A DNA stretch of 64,000 nt from Bacteroidales bacterium (GTDB taxonomy: Bacteria > Bacteroidota > Bacteroidia > Bacteroidales > ML635J-15). Each line of letters begins with the position of its first letter. Within the stretch, counting starts at the first letter, position 1. The DNA lies in NCBI GenBank assembly GCA_017620015.1, contig JAFZRE010000039.1, positions 37,535 to 101,534 of the forward strand, in the 5' to 3' direction. The notes under the pieces were generated by a model. That model made no database searches. It worked only from the letters and a program-made list of their open reading frames with translations, and was not told the DNA's origin. The translations under genes and the position numbers were made by a program. Below, one piece after another: positions 52,384-62,200 of the stretch.

Positions 52384-53817
52384 TTATAATTCTTCTTCTA
52401 TTCCCAGTTCCCGGTGCTTCAGAATTACTTTTACACCATACTTTTCGTGAATGTACTTTGCAATATGTTCTGCTGAATATACGCTGCGGTGTTGTCCGCC
52501 AGTGCAGCCGAAACAAATCATCAGACTAGTGAACCCACGACGTATGTAAGTTTCTATGGTTGGCGATATTACAGCCTTGATGTTCTCGATGAACACATCG
52601 ATGTCGCCATGTTCCTTGAAGAAGTCGATTACGGGTTGGTCGCGACCAGTCAACTTCTTGTATTCTTCGTATCGGCCGGGGTTGTGGTTGCCTCGGCAGT
52701 CGAAGACGAAACCTCCGCCGTTTTCTGTCTTATCTTCGGGAAGACCGTTCTTGAATCCGAAACTCATCACGTTGATTGTCAGTTGGTCGTACTTTACGGG
52801 CTCAAACTTCTGCTTACATTTTACTACTTCAGAAATTACGCGGTCGAGTTCCTTGTAGTTGCTAAGTATCGGATGTGTTTCGTGCAGTTCCTTAAGGTTG
52901 TCGATGGCAAACGGTATGCTTTCGATGAAGTGGCGTTTCTTTTCAATTAGACCGCGGTTGCCGTATGCGCCAAGGGTTTGCAAAATTCTGATATACAAGT
53001 AGAACCAAAATTCCTTCTCAAAGTCCTCTCTGTCGATTTCGCTGCTTTTTGTGATTTCGTCAATGTAGAAGTTTAGCAGTTCCAGTTTCTTGTCGTTTGG
53101 AATTTTTGCTTTTGCCTGCCACAGCAGCGACGCCATGTCGTATTGTATGGCACCCTTGCGTCCGCCTTGATAGTCGATGAAATACACTTGCTCGTCCTTG
53201 ACGAGTATGTTTCGCGCCTGAAAGTCACGGAACATAAACGATTTGGTTCCGTTTTCGGCAAGGTATTGGGCTAGTGCATCGAAGTCATCCTGAAGAAGTT
53301 TCTCGTCGTACGGAATGTCGAGGCGATTTAGGAAGTAGTACTTGAAGTAGTTGAGGTCGAACAGTATGCTTTGGCTGTTGAATTCCGAGATGGAGTAGGC
53401 GAGGTTGAAGTCGATGGCTTTGCCTGCTGCAATCTGTAGTTTTGCCAATGCACTGATGCTCTTGCGGTAAAGGTCGTCGAGCCGTTCGGTAAACCTGCCG
53501 TACTGCTTGTATTCGCTTTCAACGACTTTCAGCAAAAGGTCATCGCCAAAGTCCTCGATGAAATAGGTGAGGGTATCTTCGCTGACGTGGTAAATCTTTG
53601 GTGTATTCAGATTCAGATTGCTGAAGATTACGCTGTAATACAGAAATGTCTTTGTCTCGGGTATGTTGTTGCTGTAAACGCCGAGCACGGTTCCGTTTTC
53701 ACCGTAGAAACGGTAGTAGCTGCGGTTAGAGCCTGCCTTTGTTATTGCTTCGACCTTCTGTGGTGCGGTCTTGTAAAATTCAGTGTATCTTTGAGTTAAA
53801 ATTTGTTCGATGTTCAT
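52384..53817 (-). CDS. Aminoglycoside-phosphotransferase-like kinase fused to a RapZ C-terminal domain
   Basis: 477 aa. Residues about 20-310 are an APH/choline-kinase-like domain: the HRD-like loop is FRDFQARNILV (D198, N203) and the metal motif is FIDYQGG (D215). Residues 346-477 match the C-terminal domain of RNase adaptor RapZ (NVMSFGFKNGLP, VFDCRGNHNPG, CFGCTGGQHRSVY at 436-447). The P-loop half of RapZ is absent. In enterobacteria the RapZ C-terminus binds glucosamine-6-phosphate and guides small-RNA decay. Here a sugar kinase fused to a sugar-phosphate-sensing domain is an attractive reading. It is common in Bacteroidota; function unproven. Confidence 0.85.
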   Translation of the reverse strand: MNIEQILTQRYTEFYKTAPQKVEAITKAGSNRSYYRFYGENGTVLGVYSNNIPETKTFLYYSVIFSNLNLNTPKIYHVSEDTLTYFIEDFGDDLLLKVVESEYKQYGRFTERLDDLYRKSISALAKLQIAAGKAIDFNLAYSISEFNSQSILFDLNYFKYYFLNRLDIPYDEKLLQDDFDALAQYLAENGTKSFMFRDFQARNILVKDEQVYFIDYQGGRKGAIQYDMASLLWQAKAKIPNDKKLELLNFYIDEITKSSEIDREDFEKEFWFYLYIRILQTLGAYGNRGLIEKKRHFIESIPFAIDNLKELHETHPILSNYKELDRVISEVVKCKQKFEPVKYDQLTINVMSFGFKNGLPEDKTENGGGFVFDCRGNHNPGRYEEYKKLTGRDQPVIDFFKEHGDIDVFIENIKAVISPTIETYIRRGFTSLMICFGCTGGQHRSVYSAEHIAKYIHEKYGVKVILKHRELGIEEEL

Positions 53818-53820
53818 TAT

Positions 53821-54050
53821 ATATAAGTTTCTAAGTTTCTATGTTTCACGTTTCTAAGTTTCTCGGTTGCTGAGCGAAGTCGAAGCACTAAGTTTATATG
53901 GCTTCGCCGTTTCTAAGTTTCAATGGCTTCGCCGTTTCTGGTTTTCTTGTTGAGTCGTGGCGCGCCGCGACCGTACAAAGTTTCCGTTTCTATGTTTGGG
54001 TTTTGATGATTTGATAATTTGTAGCGACGCGGCACGCCACGTCGCCACAG
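53821..54050. repeat. Mixed repeats between the Smr and kinase-RapZ genes
   Basis: GTTTCTAAGTTTCT units, then TGGCTTCGCCGTTTCT twice (about 53899-53935). A GCTGAGCGAAGTCGAAGCA piece lies at 53869. Two palindromes are present: GTCGTGGCGCGCCGCGAC (53954-53971) and GCGACG-c-GGCACGCC-a-CGTCGC (54024-54045). Confidence 0.75.
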
Positions 54051-54197
54051 ATTATCCATTATCCATTATCCATTATCCATTGTCCATTATCCATTGTTCA
54101 TTATCCATTGTTCATTATCCATTGTTCATTGTCAATTATCCATTGTCAATTGTCAATTATCCATTGTCAATTGTCCATTGTTAATTATCAATTAATC
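54051..54197. repeat. 7-bp tandem repeat (ATTATCC/ATTGTCA), 20-21 units
   Basis: Twenty exact 7-bp steps of ATTATCC, ATTGTCC, ATTGTTC or ATTGTCA from 54051 to 54190, then ATTAATC. The stop codon of the Smr-type gene (54188-54190) is the last three bases of the twentieth unit. Confidence 0.92.
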
Positions 54198-55243
54198 ATC
54201 ACCATTGTTGCCCCGAATCCATATTCCCTGAACGAAGCATCCTCGTATGGCAGTTTGTACTGTTTTTCAAGCGATTCGCGGATATTGCTTTTCAGTGTTC
54301 CGTTGCCGATGCCGTGGATTAGGATAACCTTGCCGGCCTTGTTCATTATCGCATCGGTCATGGTTTTGTGGAAAGTCTTCATCTGGATGTCGAGGATTTC
54401 TGCATTCGACAGACCGACAACGCTGTCAATCAACTTGTTGATATGCAAGTCAACTTCAATGGTTTCAGGTTGCTTGCGCTTATGGTAGCGCTGCGAATTG
54501 TCTTCTTCTGCTTCGTCCTTGCGTGCCATCTGCTCTTCGAATTCCTTTTGTGTCCGGATGGAGTTTCCAAGTCCGAGGTCTTCTTTCAAAAGTTCGAAAA
54601 TGTAGGCTTTTTCATCAAAGAATTCATTTTCCACAAAAGTGTGTTCCTGGAAAAACTTGATGGGCGTGATTTTGATCCTACGCTCAAGCATTTCGTGGTA
54701 GGTGCACTTTGGATTGTCGTACAGTATGCTTTGGATAATGATTTCCTTCGAGTTGTTGATTTGTTCGCGAGTGAGCTGTCCGACTAGTATTTTTGTGTTT
54801 GGCTCAAGTGTTTCGGTGTCGATTTTCTCGAATCCGTTTTCGCCGCGAAGAACTATGTGGTAGAACACGAAGTAGTTTGAATCGTTCACGAGGTAGCAGT
54901 CGAATCCGTCGAACTTGTCGTCATAGTTGCGGATGAAGGCGAACATAAATTCTGTCTTCTGGTCCTTCTTGATTTCGATTTTAGGTTTCGGAATTAGCGT
55001 GCCTTCAACCTTCTTTATGTTGTCCTTTATGTTCTCGACAACGTTGCTTGCGAATTCCTTGAACTGCTTGTTGTAATTGTCCTTGGCTTTTTCCACCACT
55101 ACTATCTCCGACATTCGGACTGGATATTCAAAGTCGTTGTCGTCCTTTACAATCACTTGATTTTTAGGCAGAATCTTCACGACAGTTCCGCCACCGACAT
55201 CGTTTAGGAATCTAACTTTATCGCCAATGCTAATTAAATCCAT
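54188..55243 (-). CDS. DUF2027/Smr-domain protein
   Basis: 351 aa. It starts MDLISIGDKVRFLNDVGGG, an SH3-like DUF2027 start (about 1-60). A linker and a middle beta domain (about 80-215) follow, then a coiled charged segment (KDEAEEDNSQRYHKRKQPE). The C-terminal Smr domain covers about 270-351, with DLHINKLIDSVVGLSNAEIL and LIHGIGNGTLKSNIRESL. Smr domains nick or bind DNA/RNA and occur in MutS2; the MutS part is missing here. Its role is probably nucleic-acid or ribosome-linked. Its 3' end lies in a tandem repeat. Confidence 0.9.
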   Translation of the reverse strand: MDLISIGDKVRFLNDVGGGTVVKILPKNQVIVKDDNDFEYPVRMSEIVVVEKAKDNYNKQFKEFASNVVENIKDNIKKVEGTLIPKPKIEIKKDQKTEFMFAFIRNYDDKFDGFDCYLVNDSNYFVFYHIVLRGENGFEKIDTETLEPNTKILVGQLTREQINNSKEIIIQSILYDNPKCTYHEMLERRIKITPIKFFQEHTFVENEFFDEKAYIFELLKEDLGLGNSIRTQKEFEEQMARKDEAEEDNSQRYHKRKQPETIEVDLHINKLIDSVVGLSNAEILDIQMKTFHKTMTDAIMNKAGKVILIHGIGNGTLKSNIRESLEKQYKLPYEDASFREYGFGATMVMIN

Positions 55244-55252
55244 AAGAATTAT

Positions 55253-55270
55253 TATTTTTGCGCAAATTTA
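55253..55270. promoter_or_regulatory. Back-to-back -7 boxes for queA (+) and the Smr gene (-)
   Basis: TAttTTTG on the plus strand (55253-55260) and TAaaTTTG on the minus strand (55270-55263) are separated by 2 bp (CG), forming TTTGCGCAAA. Each would give a leader of only 10-20 nt. No good -33 box is found for either. Confidence 0.45.
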
Positions 55271-55278
55271 ATAAAAAA

Positions 55279-56514
55279 GTGGTTTGTAACATTAACATAA
55301 ACGACTATAATTACGACCTGCCCGACGAGAAAATCGCAAAATATCCACTTGCCGAGCGTGATATGTCGAAACTGCTTGTTTTCGATGGCGATAAGATAGG
55401 GGAGGACAGGTTCCGCAATATAAGTACGCATCTGCCAGCCGGAAGCCTTCTGCTGTTCAACGACACCAAGGTTATAAATGCGCGTATGATTTTTGAGAAG
55501 GAGACTGGTGCGCGGATTGAAGTTTTCTGTCTCGACCCGATTTCGCCAAGCGACTACGCGCAGGCGTTTGCCCAGAATGGTCGTTGCTCGTGGAAATGCT
55601 TGGTGGGCAACAGCAAGAAATGGAAGGACGGTCGCTTGAAAAAGAGTATCATCGTTGACGGCAAAAATCTTGACCTATATATTACCCGTGTGCGCGAGAT
55701 TGGTAATTCGTTTGAAATTCTTTTTGAATGGGATAATCCCGATATTTGCTTTTCGCAGATAATAGATGTTGCCGGCAATATTCCAATTCCACCATATCTT
55801 AACCGCAACAGCGAGGACATTGACAAGGTGCGTTACCAGACGGTATATAGCCATTATCAAGGTTCGGTGGCAGCTCCGACGGCCGGTCTGCATTTTACCG
55901 AACGTGTGATGGAAGACCTGAAATCTTGCAATATCGAATCCGATGCCGTCACCTTGCATGTCGGAGCTGGAACTTTCCAGCCTGTTAAAACCGACAATGC
56001 CGCCGAGCACGAAATGCATACCGAACATTTCATTGTTAAGCGCACCACGATAGAAAAAATCGTGCAATATCTTGGCAATATTACAATTACTGGTACAACA
56101 ACGGTACGTACTGTTGAAAGTTTGTTCTGTGTGGGAGTGCAAGTTTTCGAAAATAAAGATGTTGATGCGGAGGAATTCCATGTATCGCAGTGGGAGGCGT
56201 ATGGGTACAAGGAAAAGTACGATGCACGCGAGATTCTTGAAAATCTTTTGTCGTGGATGACTGCGAAAGGCATTGATTTTATAAGGTGCGCCACGCAGAT
56301 AATGATAGTGCCGGGATTTAGGTTCCGCATTACCGACAGGCTAATTACTAATTTCCACCAGCCGAAATCGACGCTTTTGCTTTTGTTGTCGGCATTTATC
56401 GGCGAGGAATGGCGCAAGGTTTACAAATATGCACTGGAGAATGATTTTAGATTCTTGAGTTATGGCGATTCTTGCCTGTTTTTGCATAAAAATACTGAAA
56501 TTTTAAGCAAATGA
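55279..56514 (+). CDS. queA: S-adenosylmethionine:tRNA ribosyltransferase-isomerase QueA
   Basis: 411 aa from the GTG at 55279. The frame extends back to a TTG at 55258, but that codon is part of a promoter box, so the GTG is preferred. QueA converts preQ1 in tRNA to epoxyqueuosine. Family blocks are YDLPDEKIAKYPLAERD, LLFNDTKVINARM, HYQGSVAAPTAGLHFT, TLHVGAGTFQPV and NFHQPKSTLLLLLSAFIGE. It is longer than E. coli QueA (about 356 aa) because of inserts near 95-110 and 290-330. Its stop overlaps the acyltransferase ATG by 4 nt. Confidence 0.93.
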   Translation: MVCNININDYNYDLPDEKIAKYPLAERDMSKLLVFDGDKIGEDRFRNISTHLPAGSLLLFNDTKVINARMIFEKETGARIEVFCLDPISPSDYAQAFAQNGRCSWKCLVGNSKKWKDGRLKKSIIVDGKNLDLYITRVREIGNSFEILFEWDNPDICFSQIIDVAGNIPIPPYLNRNSEDIDKVRYQTVYSHYQGSVAAPTAGLHFTERVMEDLKSCNIESDAVTLHVGAGTFQPVKTDNAAEHEMHTEHFIVKRTTIEKIVQYLGNITITGTTTVRTVESLFCVGVQVFENKDVDAEEFHVSQWEAYGYKEKYDAREILENLLSWMTAKGIDFIRCATQIMIVPGFRFRITDRLITNFHQPKSTLLLLLSAFIGEEWRKVYKYALENDFRFLSYGDSCLFLHKNTEILSK

Positions 56515-57857
56515 TTGATTTTACCAATATAGAGAAGCGCAGACTGTCATACGAGATATGTTACCTTTGGGTATGGTTTGCTTTGGATAAGTTATTTTTC
56601 CGCAAGTTGGAAGTAAAGGGCAAGGAAAATATACCCGACGAGCCGTTTCTCATAATTTGCAATCATCAGAACGGACTGATTGATGCTATGCTGCCAGTTT
56701 TTGGCATTCCGAATCATAGGATGGTGTTCATTGCCCGTGGCGATATTTTCAAGAAGGACAAGGTTGCCAAGATGCTGAAATGGTGTAGGGTGCTTCCTGC
56801 TTTCCGTGTACGCGACACAGGCAAGGAGAATCTTGGCGAGAACGACAAGATTTTTGAACTTGCAGCCAATATTCTCAACAATGGCAAGATTGTGGGACTT
56901 TTCCCCGAGGCGGCTTTGCAGTACGATAAGTCGATGGGAGGGTTCAAGAAAGGTTTTGCTCGAATAGCCTTCCGCGCCGAGGAAATCTCAAATTTCAACC
57001 TGCACCTGAAGGTGCTTCCGATGGCAAATTACTACGAAAATTTTTATAGCGCAGGACATCGTGCATTGCTCAACATCGGAAAACCTTTTGAGTTTGGCGA
57101 ACTGCTTGACCTTTACCGCGAACATCCCGAGGCTGCCTATCGTCAGCTTGCACTGAAGGCTCAGGAACATGTACGTCCGCTTATGCTCGACATTGCCGAC
57201 AAGGAAAATAACGAGCAGTTGGATGCTTTGCGGGAAATTTACCGCGAAGCAAAGCACGGCAGTGCGGCAAGGCGTATGCGAATGTCGGAACGTTTGGCAT
57301 CCGACCAGACAATGCTCGAAAACTTTAAGAAACTAAAGGAAGAAAAGCCCGAAAAGTTTGCATGGTTTATGGAAAAGACAAAGCGGTATTCAGAATTGCT
57401 AGCTAAGTTGAATTTCAGGAACTGGCTGATAGGGAAGAAGTTGGGCTTTTTTGCAATGTTGCTTCTGACCTTGCTGTCGCTTGTGTTTGCTCCATTTTAT
57501 GCAGTGCTATGGCTGTTGAACATTGTGCCATACAAGATACCAGAACTTGTTGTCAGAAAGTTGAAAGACAAACGAATGTCGGCATCTATGCGTTTGGGTT
57601 TCGGTGTGTTGGCAACATATCCGCTATGGAATCTGCTGTTGTTCGGACTTTCGTTCATAATTCCGTGGCCGTGGTGGTGTTCACTTATCCTTTTGGTATT
57701 GCTGACGGTTTTCCCAATTCCATTCATTGCCCTAAGACATTGGTTTGTAAAGTTCTACCATAGGTGGAGATATTTTGCAAAGCAAGGCAAGGATTCTGAA
57801 GTTTTGGAAGCGATTGCCATAAAAGCTGAAATGGTTGAGGCTTTTAAGAAAATGTAA
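56511..57857 (+). CDS. PlsC-like lysophospholipid acyltransferase with C-terminal membrane domain
   Basis: 448 aa. The acyltransferase domain is at about 30-210. The catalytic motif is the Bacteroidota variant CNHQNGLIDAM (HX5D rather than HX4D), then VFIARGDIFKKD and the substrate motif GLFPEAALQYD. About 100 linking residues and two or three membrane helices follow (FFAMLLLTLLSLVFAPFYAV, WWCSLILLVLLTVFPIPF). It acylates a glycerolipid, possibly phosphatidic acid or ornithine lipid precursors. It is coupled to queA by ATGA overlap and converges on the MATE gene with 3 bp between stops. Confidence 0.88.
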   Translation: MIDFTNIEKRRLSYEICYLWVWFALDKLFFRKLEVKGKENIPDEPFLIICNHQNGLIDAMLPVFGIPNHRMVFIARGDIFKKDKVAKMLKWCRVLPAFRVRDTGKENLGENDKIFELAANILNNGKIVGLFPEAALQYDKSMGGFKKGFARIAFRAEEISNFNLHLKVLPMANYYENFYSAGHRALLNIGKPFEFGELLDLYREHPEAAYRQLALKAQEHVRPLMLDIADKENNEQLDALREIYREAKHGSAARRMRMSERLASDQTMLENFKKLKEEKPEKFAWFMEKTKRYSELLAKLNFRNWLIGKKLGFFAMLLLTLLSLVFAPFYAVLWLLNIVPYKIPELVVRKLKDKRMSASMRLGFGVLATYPLWNLLLFGLSFIIPWPWWCSLILLVLLTVFPIPFIALRHWFVKFYHRWRYFAKQGKDSEVLEAIAIKAEMVEAFKKM

Positions 57858-57860
57858 GTT

Positions 57861-59204
57861 TCATTTTCTCCATTTCGCCAGCTTCATATACGAGTACGAG
57901 TGCGTTAGCATCAGGAATCCGTATATTACTTCGGTGCACCATATCCATTCCACATCGAGATTCCAGACGTTTGCGCTGAGATATACGTAAATCACATAAA
58001 TTACAAGCACTCCTGCTTCGAGCATCAAGGCGGAAAGTGTGTTTCCCGTGCCGGAAATGAACTCGAAGTATATCATTGCTGGGGCTAGGACAAGCGTTGC
58101 AACAAGCACTACATATATGGTGTTCACCGAATTTTGCGCCAGAACAATGTCGTCGGTATAAATGCGTGCAATGTACTGCGGTATGCAGGCGCAGATGATT
58201 ACGAGTGGAATTATTGTCGCAAGGCTCATCTTGGCAATCTTGACCAATGTACGTGGAATTTCTTCCTGCTTGTCGGCTCCGATAAGCCTGCTGGTCAGTG
58301 TGTTGGATGTGGCGCTGAAGGCAAAGACGGGAATCGTTACCAACATATATACGCTTCGTACAATGCCCGAAACCGCTATTGGCATTTCGCCCGTGTGTTC
58401 TATCATAGCAAAGAAAACGAACCATAATCCGAACGACATAAGTCGTTGTAGCATAGTAGGAAATGCCAATTTTAGCACCGATTTCAGCAGTTGCGGTTCA
58501 ATTTTGCCGAACTCGAAAAGCGCGTATTTCCTGAACGGAATCATTTTCAAGGTGTAGAACACAAACAGCAGCAGTGCCGACAATTCTGCGCAAACCGACG
58601 ACAGACCTGCTCCACGTATTCCCATTTCGGGAAAACCGAGGTTGCCGAAAATGAGGGCGTAGTCGAGGAATATGTTTACTGCGGCCATCAAAATGGTCGT
58701 GTAAGTGATGATTTTTGTGTTTGAAAGCCCGATGTAGAGCGAACGGAACAGGTAGTTGATGCAAACGATTACAATTCCGTAGTGCCTGTAATTGATAAAT
58801 TGTGTGGCTGCTTCATAGACGTTTGGCGAGTCGATTATGAGGTTGAGCAGTATGTCGGAAAGGAAATGCATTGTCAACCAAAGCATTATACCAAGAATGG
58901 TCGTGAATAGCAGTCCGTGTTCAAACACTACGCCTATCCGCCGATAGTTCTGTTCTCCGAGCCGTCGGGCGATAATTATTTGTACGCCGATGGCAAATCC
59001 CATCGCCAATGCTGTGAAAACCAAGTAGTAGATTCCTCCAAGCATAACGGCTCCGAGTTCCACGTTGCCAACGTGTCCGATGAACACCGTGTTGACGAAT
59101 ACCATTATCGTCTGCGCTAGGTTACCGAAAATTATCGGGTAGGAAATTTGCCAGATTTCCTTGTTTGTGACCGACAGCGCGGGCTTGGTAGTTATTGCGT
59201 TCAT
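57861..59204 (-). CDS. MATE-family multidrug/Na+ antiporter
   Basis: 447 aa, twelve membrane helices in two six-helix halves. MATE blocks are ISYPIIFGNLAQTIMVFVNT near the N-terminus, GAVMLGGIYYLVFTALAMGF, RRLGEQNYRRIG, FPEMGIRGAGLSSV and the second half's FPTMLQRLMSFGLWFVFFAM. It exports cationic drugs or metabolites. It follows the C25 peptidase gene by 6 bp in the same direction, so it may be read through from it. No substrate can be inferred. Confidence 0.93.
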   Translation of the reverse strand: MNAITTKPALSVTNKEIWQISYPIIFGNLAQTIMVFVNTVFIGHVGNVELGAVMLGGIYYLVFTALAMGFAIGVQIIIARRLGEQNYRRIGVVFEHGLLFTTILGIMLWLTMHFLSDILLNLIIDSPNVYEAATQFINYRHYGIVIVCINYLFRSLYIGLSNTKIITYTTILMAAVNIFLDYALIFGNLGFPEMGIRGAGLSSVCAELSALLLFVFYTLKMIPFRKYALFEFGKIEPQLLKSVLKLAFPTMLQRLMSFGLWFVFFAMIEHTGEMPIAVSGIVRSVYMLVTIPVFAFSATSNTLTSRLIGADKQEEIPRTLVKIAKMSLATIIPLVIICACIPQYIARIYTDDIVLAQNSVNTIYVVLVATLVLAPAMIYFEFISGTGNTLSALMLEAGVLVIYVIYVYLSANVWNLDVEWIWCTEVIYGFLMLTHSYSYMKLAKWRK

Positions 59205-59210
59205 ACAGTT

Positions 59211-62200
59211 TTACTGCTTGATAATCTTGTACTTGTGTGTCGTGTCGTCCGACAAGATGCTGATTATATACATTCCGTTCGGAAAACCCTGCAAATTTAG
59301 GTTGTTTTGTCCGATTGATAGTTTTCCTTGTGCAATATTTTTTCCACAGAGGTCGTTCACGATGTATTCACAGGACTGATTTCCGAGGTATTCTATTGTG
59401 AAATTTCCGTTGGACGGATTGGGGAATATCCTTGTATTTTCTTCCAAGATGCCATTGTTTCCAACCAAAGTTGTCTGTACTTCAATGGTTTCGGATTCAC
59501 CTTGACTACATACGCTCGACAACGTGTAATTGTGTTCTATTGCACTTGAAACGTTGATGACAAAAGTTGTATCTGTCGTATTGCCAACAAGTTGCCCCGA
59601 TTCGTAAATGTTGTAGGCAATTGCATTTTCTGTTGGCGACCAAACAATGGAATCTTTTTCTGCCGTTATGTAGCAAATAGCATTTTCGGGCGCGGTGCAT
59701 TGCTCGTGGAATATTGTAATGCAGACAGTTGTGTCGGTGTAGAGGTTTATGTTGCAGGTGGGACGAACCGAGAAGCAATGTTCACCGTCATCGAGGTTTT
59801 GCAGAATAAGTGTGTCGCCAGAAATTCCTGTTTCAAGCAGAGTCCCGTTGTCGTAGATGTCTATTCCTTCAATCGGATATAGTTTGTAGCCTGATATTTT
59901 TATGTCGTCGATGCAGAGGAAATTTTTGTTGTACGAGAAGTTTCGTATTGCAACATAGCGAGCCGAATCGGGAACCTGATAGGTTTTTAATGTCCACGCA
60001 TCCGGGTCTGCCGAGCCTTTCACCATACAGGAGTCAAGTCTTGTTATGGTGCTGTCGCTGATGTAATAAACTTCCATTGTTTCCCAGTAACTCGGCTGGT
60101 GGCTTCCGCGTACATAGAACGAAAATTCAAAGTCGCCGACAAAGTCTAATTCCCTGCTGAAAATCCAGTCGTTGGTTGTGAGTGTTGTACTTCTGAAACT
60201 TGCAAGGAACTGATTTCCAGAGTGCGGGTGAATTTTCGTTAGGAAATTGCTGGTGTCGGAATATGCCATTTCGGGGCGGAAGGCTATGAAAGCCATCTTT
60301 TCGCGGTTGTTGGGAAAAGTATATCCCGAAATTAGACCTGTTTGCGAATCGTCGCCATCGTAGTACGACCAGCCAGCCTCACCTTCGGGGTTAATTGTGA
60401 ATGGCGGATAGTCATCGCTGTCTTCAAAGTCGTCAAAAATAGTGAATCGCTTCACAGTCAAATTGTTCCAAGTGAGAATGCAACTGTCGTTTGTGTATTC
60501 TGCCTTTAAAATGTCGGGGGCGTAACATTCCTGTCCGTTCAGCGAAATGTGCAGTTGCCTTTCGATGGAAGTGTCGTTGTATTCAATGTTTGCCGTAAGA
60601 GTTATCGTGTGTCCGAAAGGTGCGTTTCGCGGAATTTGAATGTCGAAAGAATTGTTTTCTGCACTTCGGTTCGGTATTATCGGTGCGTAAATGGCTGAAT
60701 CTGTGTTTATTGTAAGATATTCATCGTCGGATGAGATTCTAATTAGGACACTATCGGACTGAACCGTTCCAAGGTTTTGCAGTGATATTGAGAGGTTTGT
60801 GCTTGCCCCTGCGCTGACAGATTTTGGTGTGTAGTTGTCAATTTCAATGTAGGGGATGCCTGATTCTATTACGGGAATGCTGTCGTAGATTGTTGTTGTG
60901 TTGAAGGCGGTTACGACAAGCAATGCCTTGCCTTCATGCAGGTTATGTCCGATTGTGACATTTCCTCGTGAATTTGTGAATCCCTTGTAGTAGTTGCCGT
61001 CCTGCGAAATGCAGACGAGTGCATTTTTTACGGCTTGACCGTTGGTTGTGATTTGTGTAGAGAAGTTATTTCCTTGTATTGCAATACGTTGTGACGATTC
61101 TATTTTGTTGGGAGTTTTGGTTCTTAGTTGCAACGAAGCATCGCCGAAACTTATCCAGGACTTTACGGTTTCGATGTCGCTTTGCTGTGCCGATTCGCAT
61201 AGCATAAGGTAGAATGCGTTTAGCACTACCGAACCCCAATGCGTGCGCTGTTCATTGGTATTCAGTCCGTTGGATGTGGTGTCGTTATCGTAGTTGTAGC
61301 CGCCCGAAAGTATGTCGTAGAAGTAGTCCTGACCGCGCATTGGCGGATTCCACGGCTGGCTTATGCTCGACATCAGGGTTGCAACTGCGCCACCGTGCTT
61401 GGCGTTCATCCATTTGTCGGCAAAGCAGTCGCCGTTGTGGAAGGCTCCGTTTCGGCAGGCAACCGAAACTACAAATGGCAGTTTGTCACCATTGCTGCTA
61501 GCCGTTACGTTTGATGAGCCATAACCGCCAGTCAACCAATACGAACCGCTTCCGTGTCCGCAGTATGCGATTGACGATGCGCCAACATTTATGCTTGCAA
61601 TCAAGGCATTCGACGAAACATTTGTTCCTTCGTCATAGTGCTGTGAATGAACGTTGTAGGTAAAATCAGCAAGTCTGTTGTCGTAAATTTTCCTGACGTG
61701 TTCGTAGTCGAGTTCGTCATCGTCGCCGGGACCTTCGCCCGAGCCAATTCCGATGAAGCGGTCACGCCAATCGCGGTTGTTGTTGGGATTTTTCTCGTAG
61801 TTGATGCTTTTTTGGATTTGCGTAGAGAGTTCTTCTTCGTTGGCGCACACAAACCTGCCTATTGCAAGGTCGGGGCAGTCGTCGCCACCTGAAACGCAGC
61901 CAAGTGCAGGGTCGGTAGGACAGTCGGGGCAAGTTTCTGTGCCTAAGGTGTTCGACTGCACGTCGTTCCAGTTGCCGACAAGTTGGACATATAGCAGATT
62001 GGGGTTTTGGCTGTATGCCTGAGCAATCTTTGAAGTGACATTTTCGGCAGAATCGCAGTGCATTACAGTTACGTCGTAGCCCATTTCGCGTTTCCACCTT
62101 ATGTATGGAGCAAGTGCGGAATCGTATCTTTCGGGTGTGATGACAAGAATATTTCCGTAGTCGTAGTTTGGAAGCGGTGTTATCTCTCGCGACTTGCTGT

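Noticed and set aside
53957..54184. 75-aa frame with repeated YPLSI-type peptide
   Set aside because: It is a translation of the 7-bp repeat and stops where the repeat stops.
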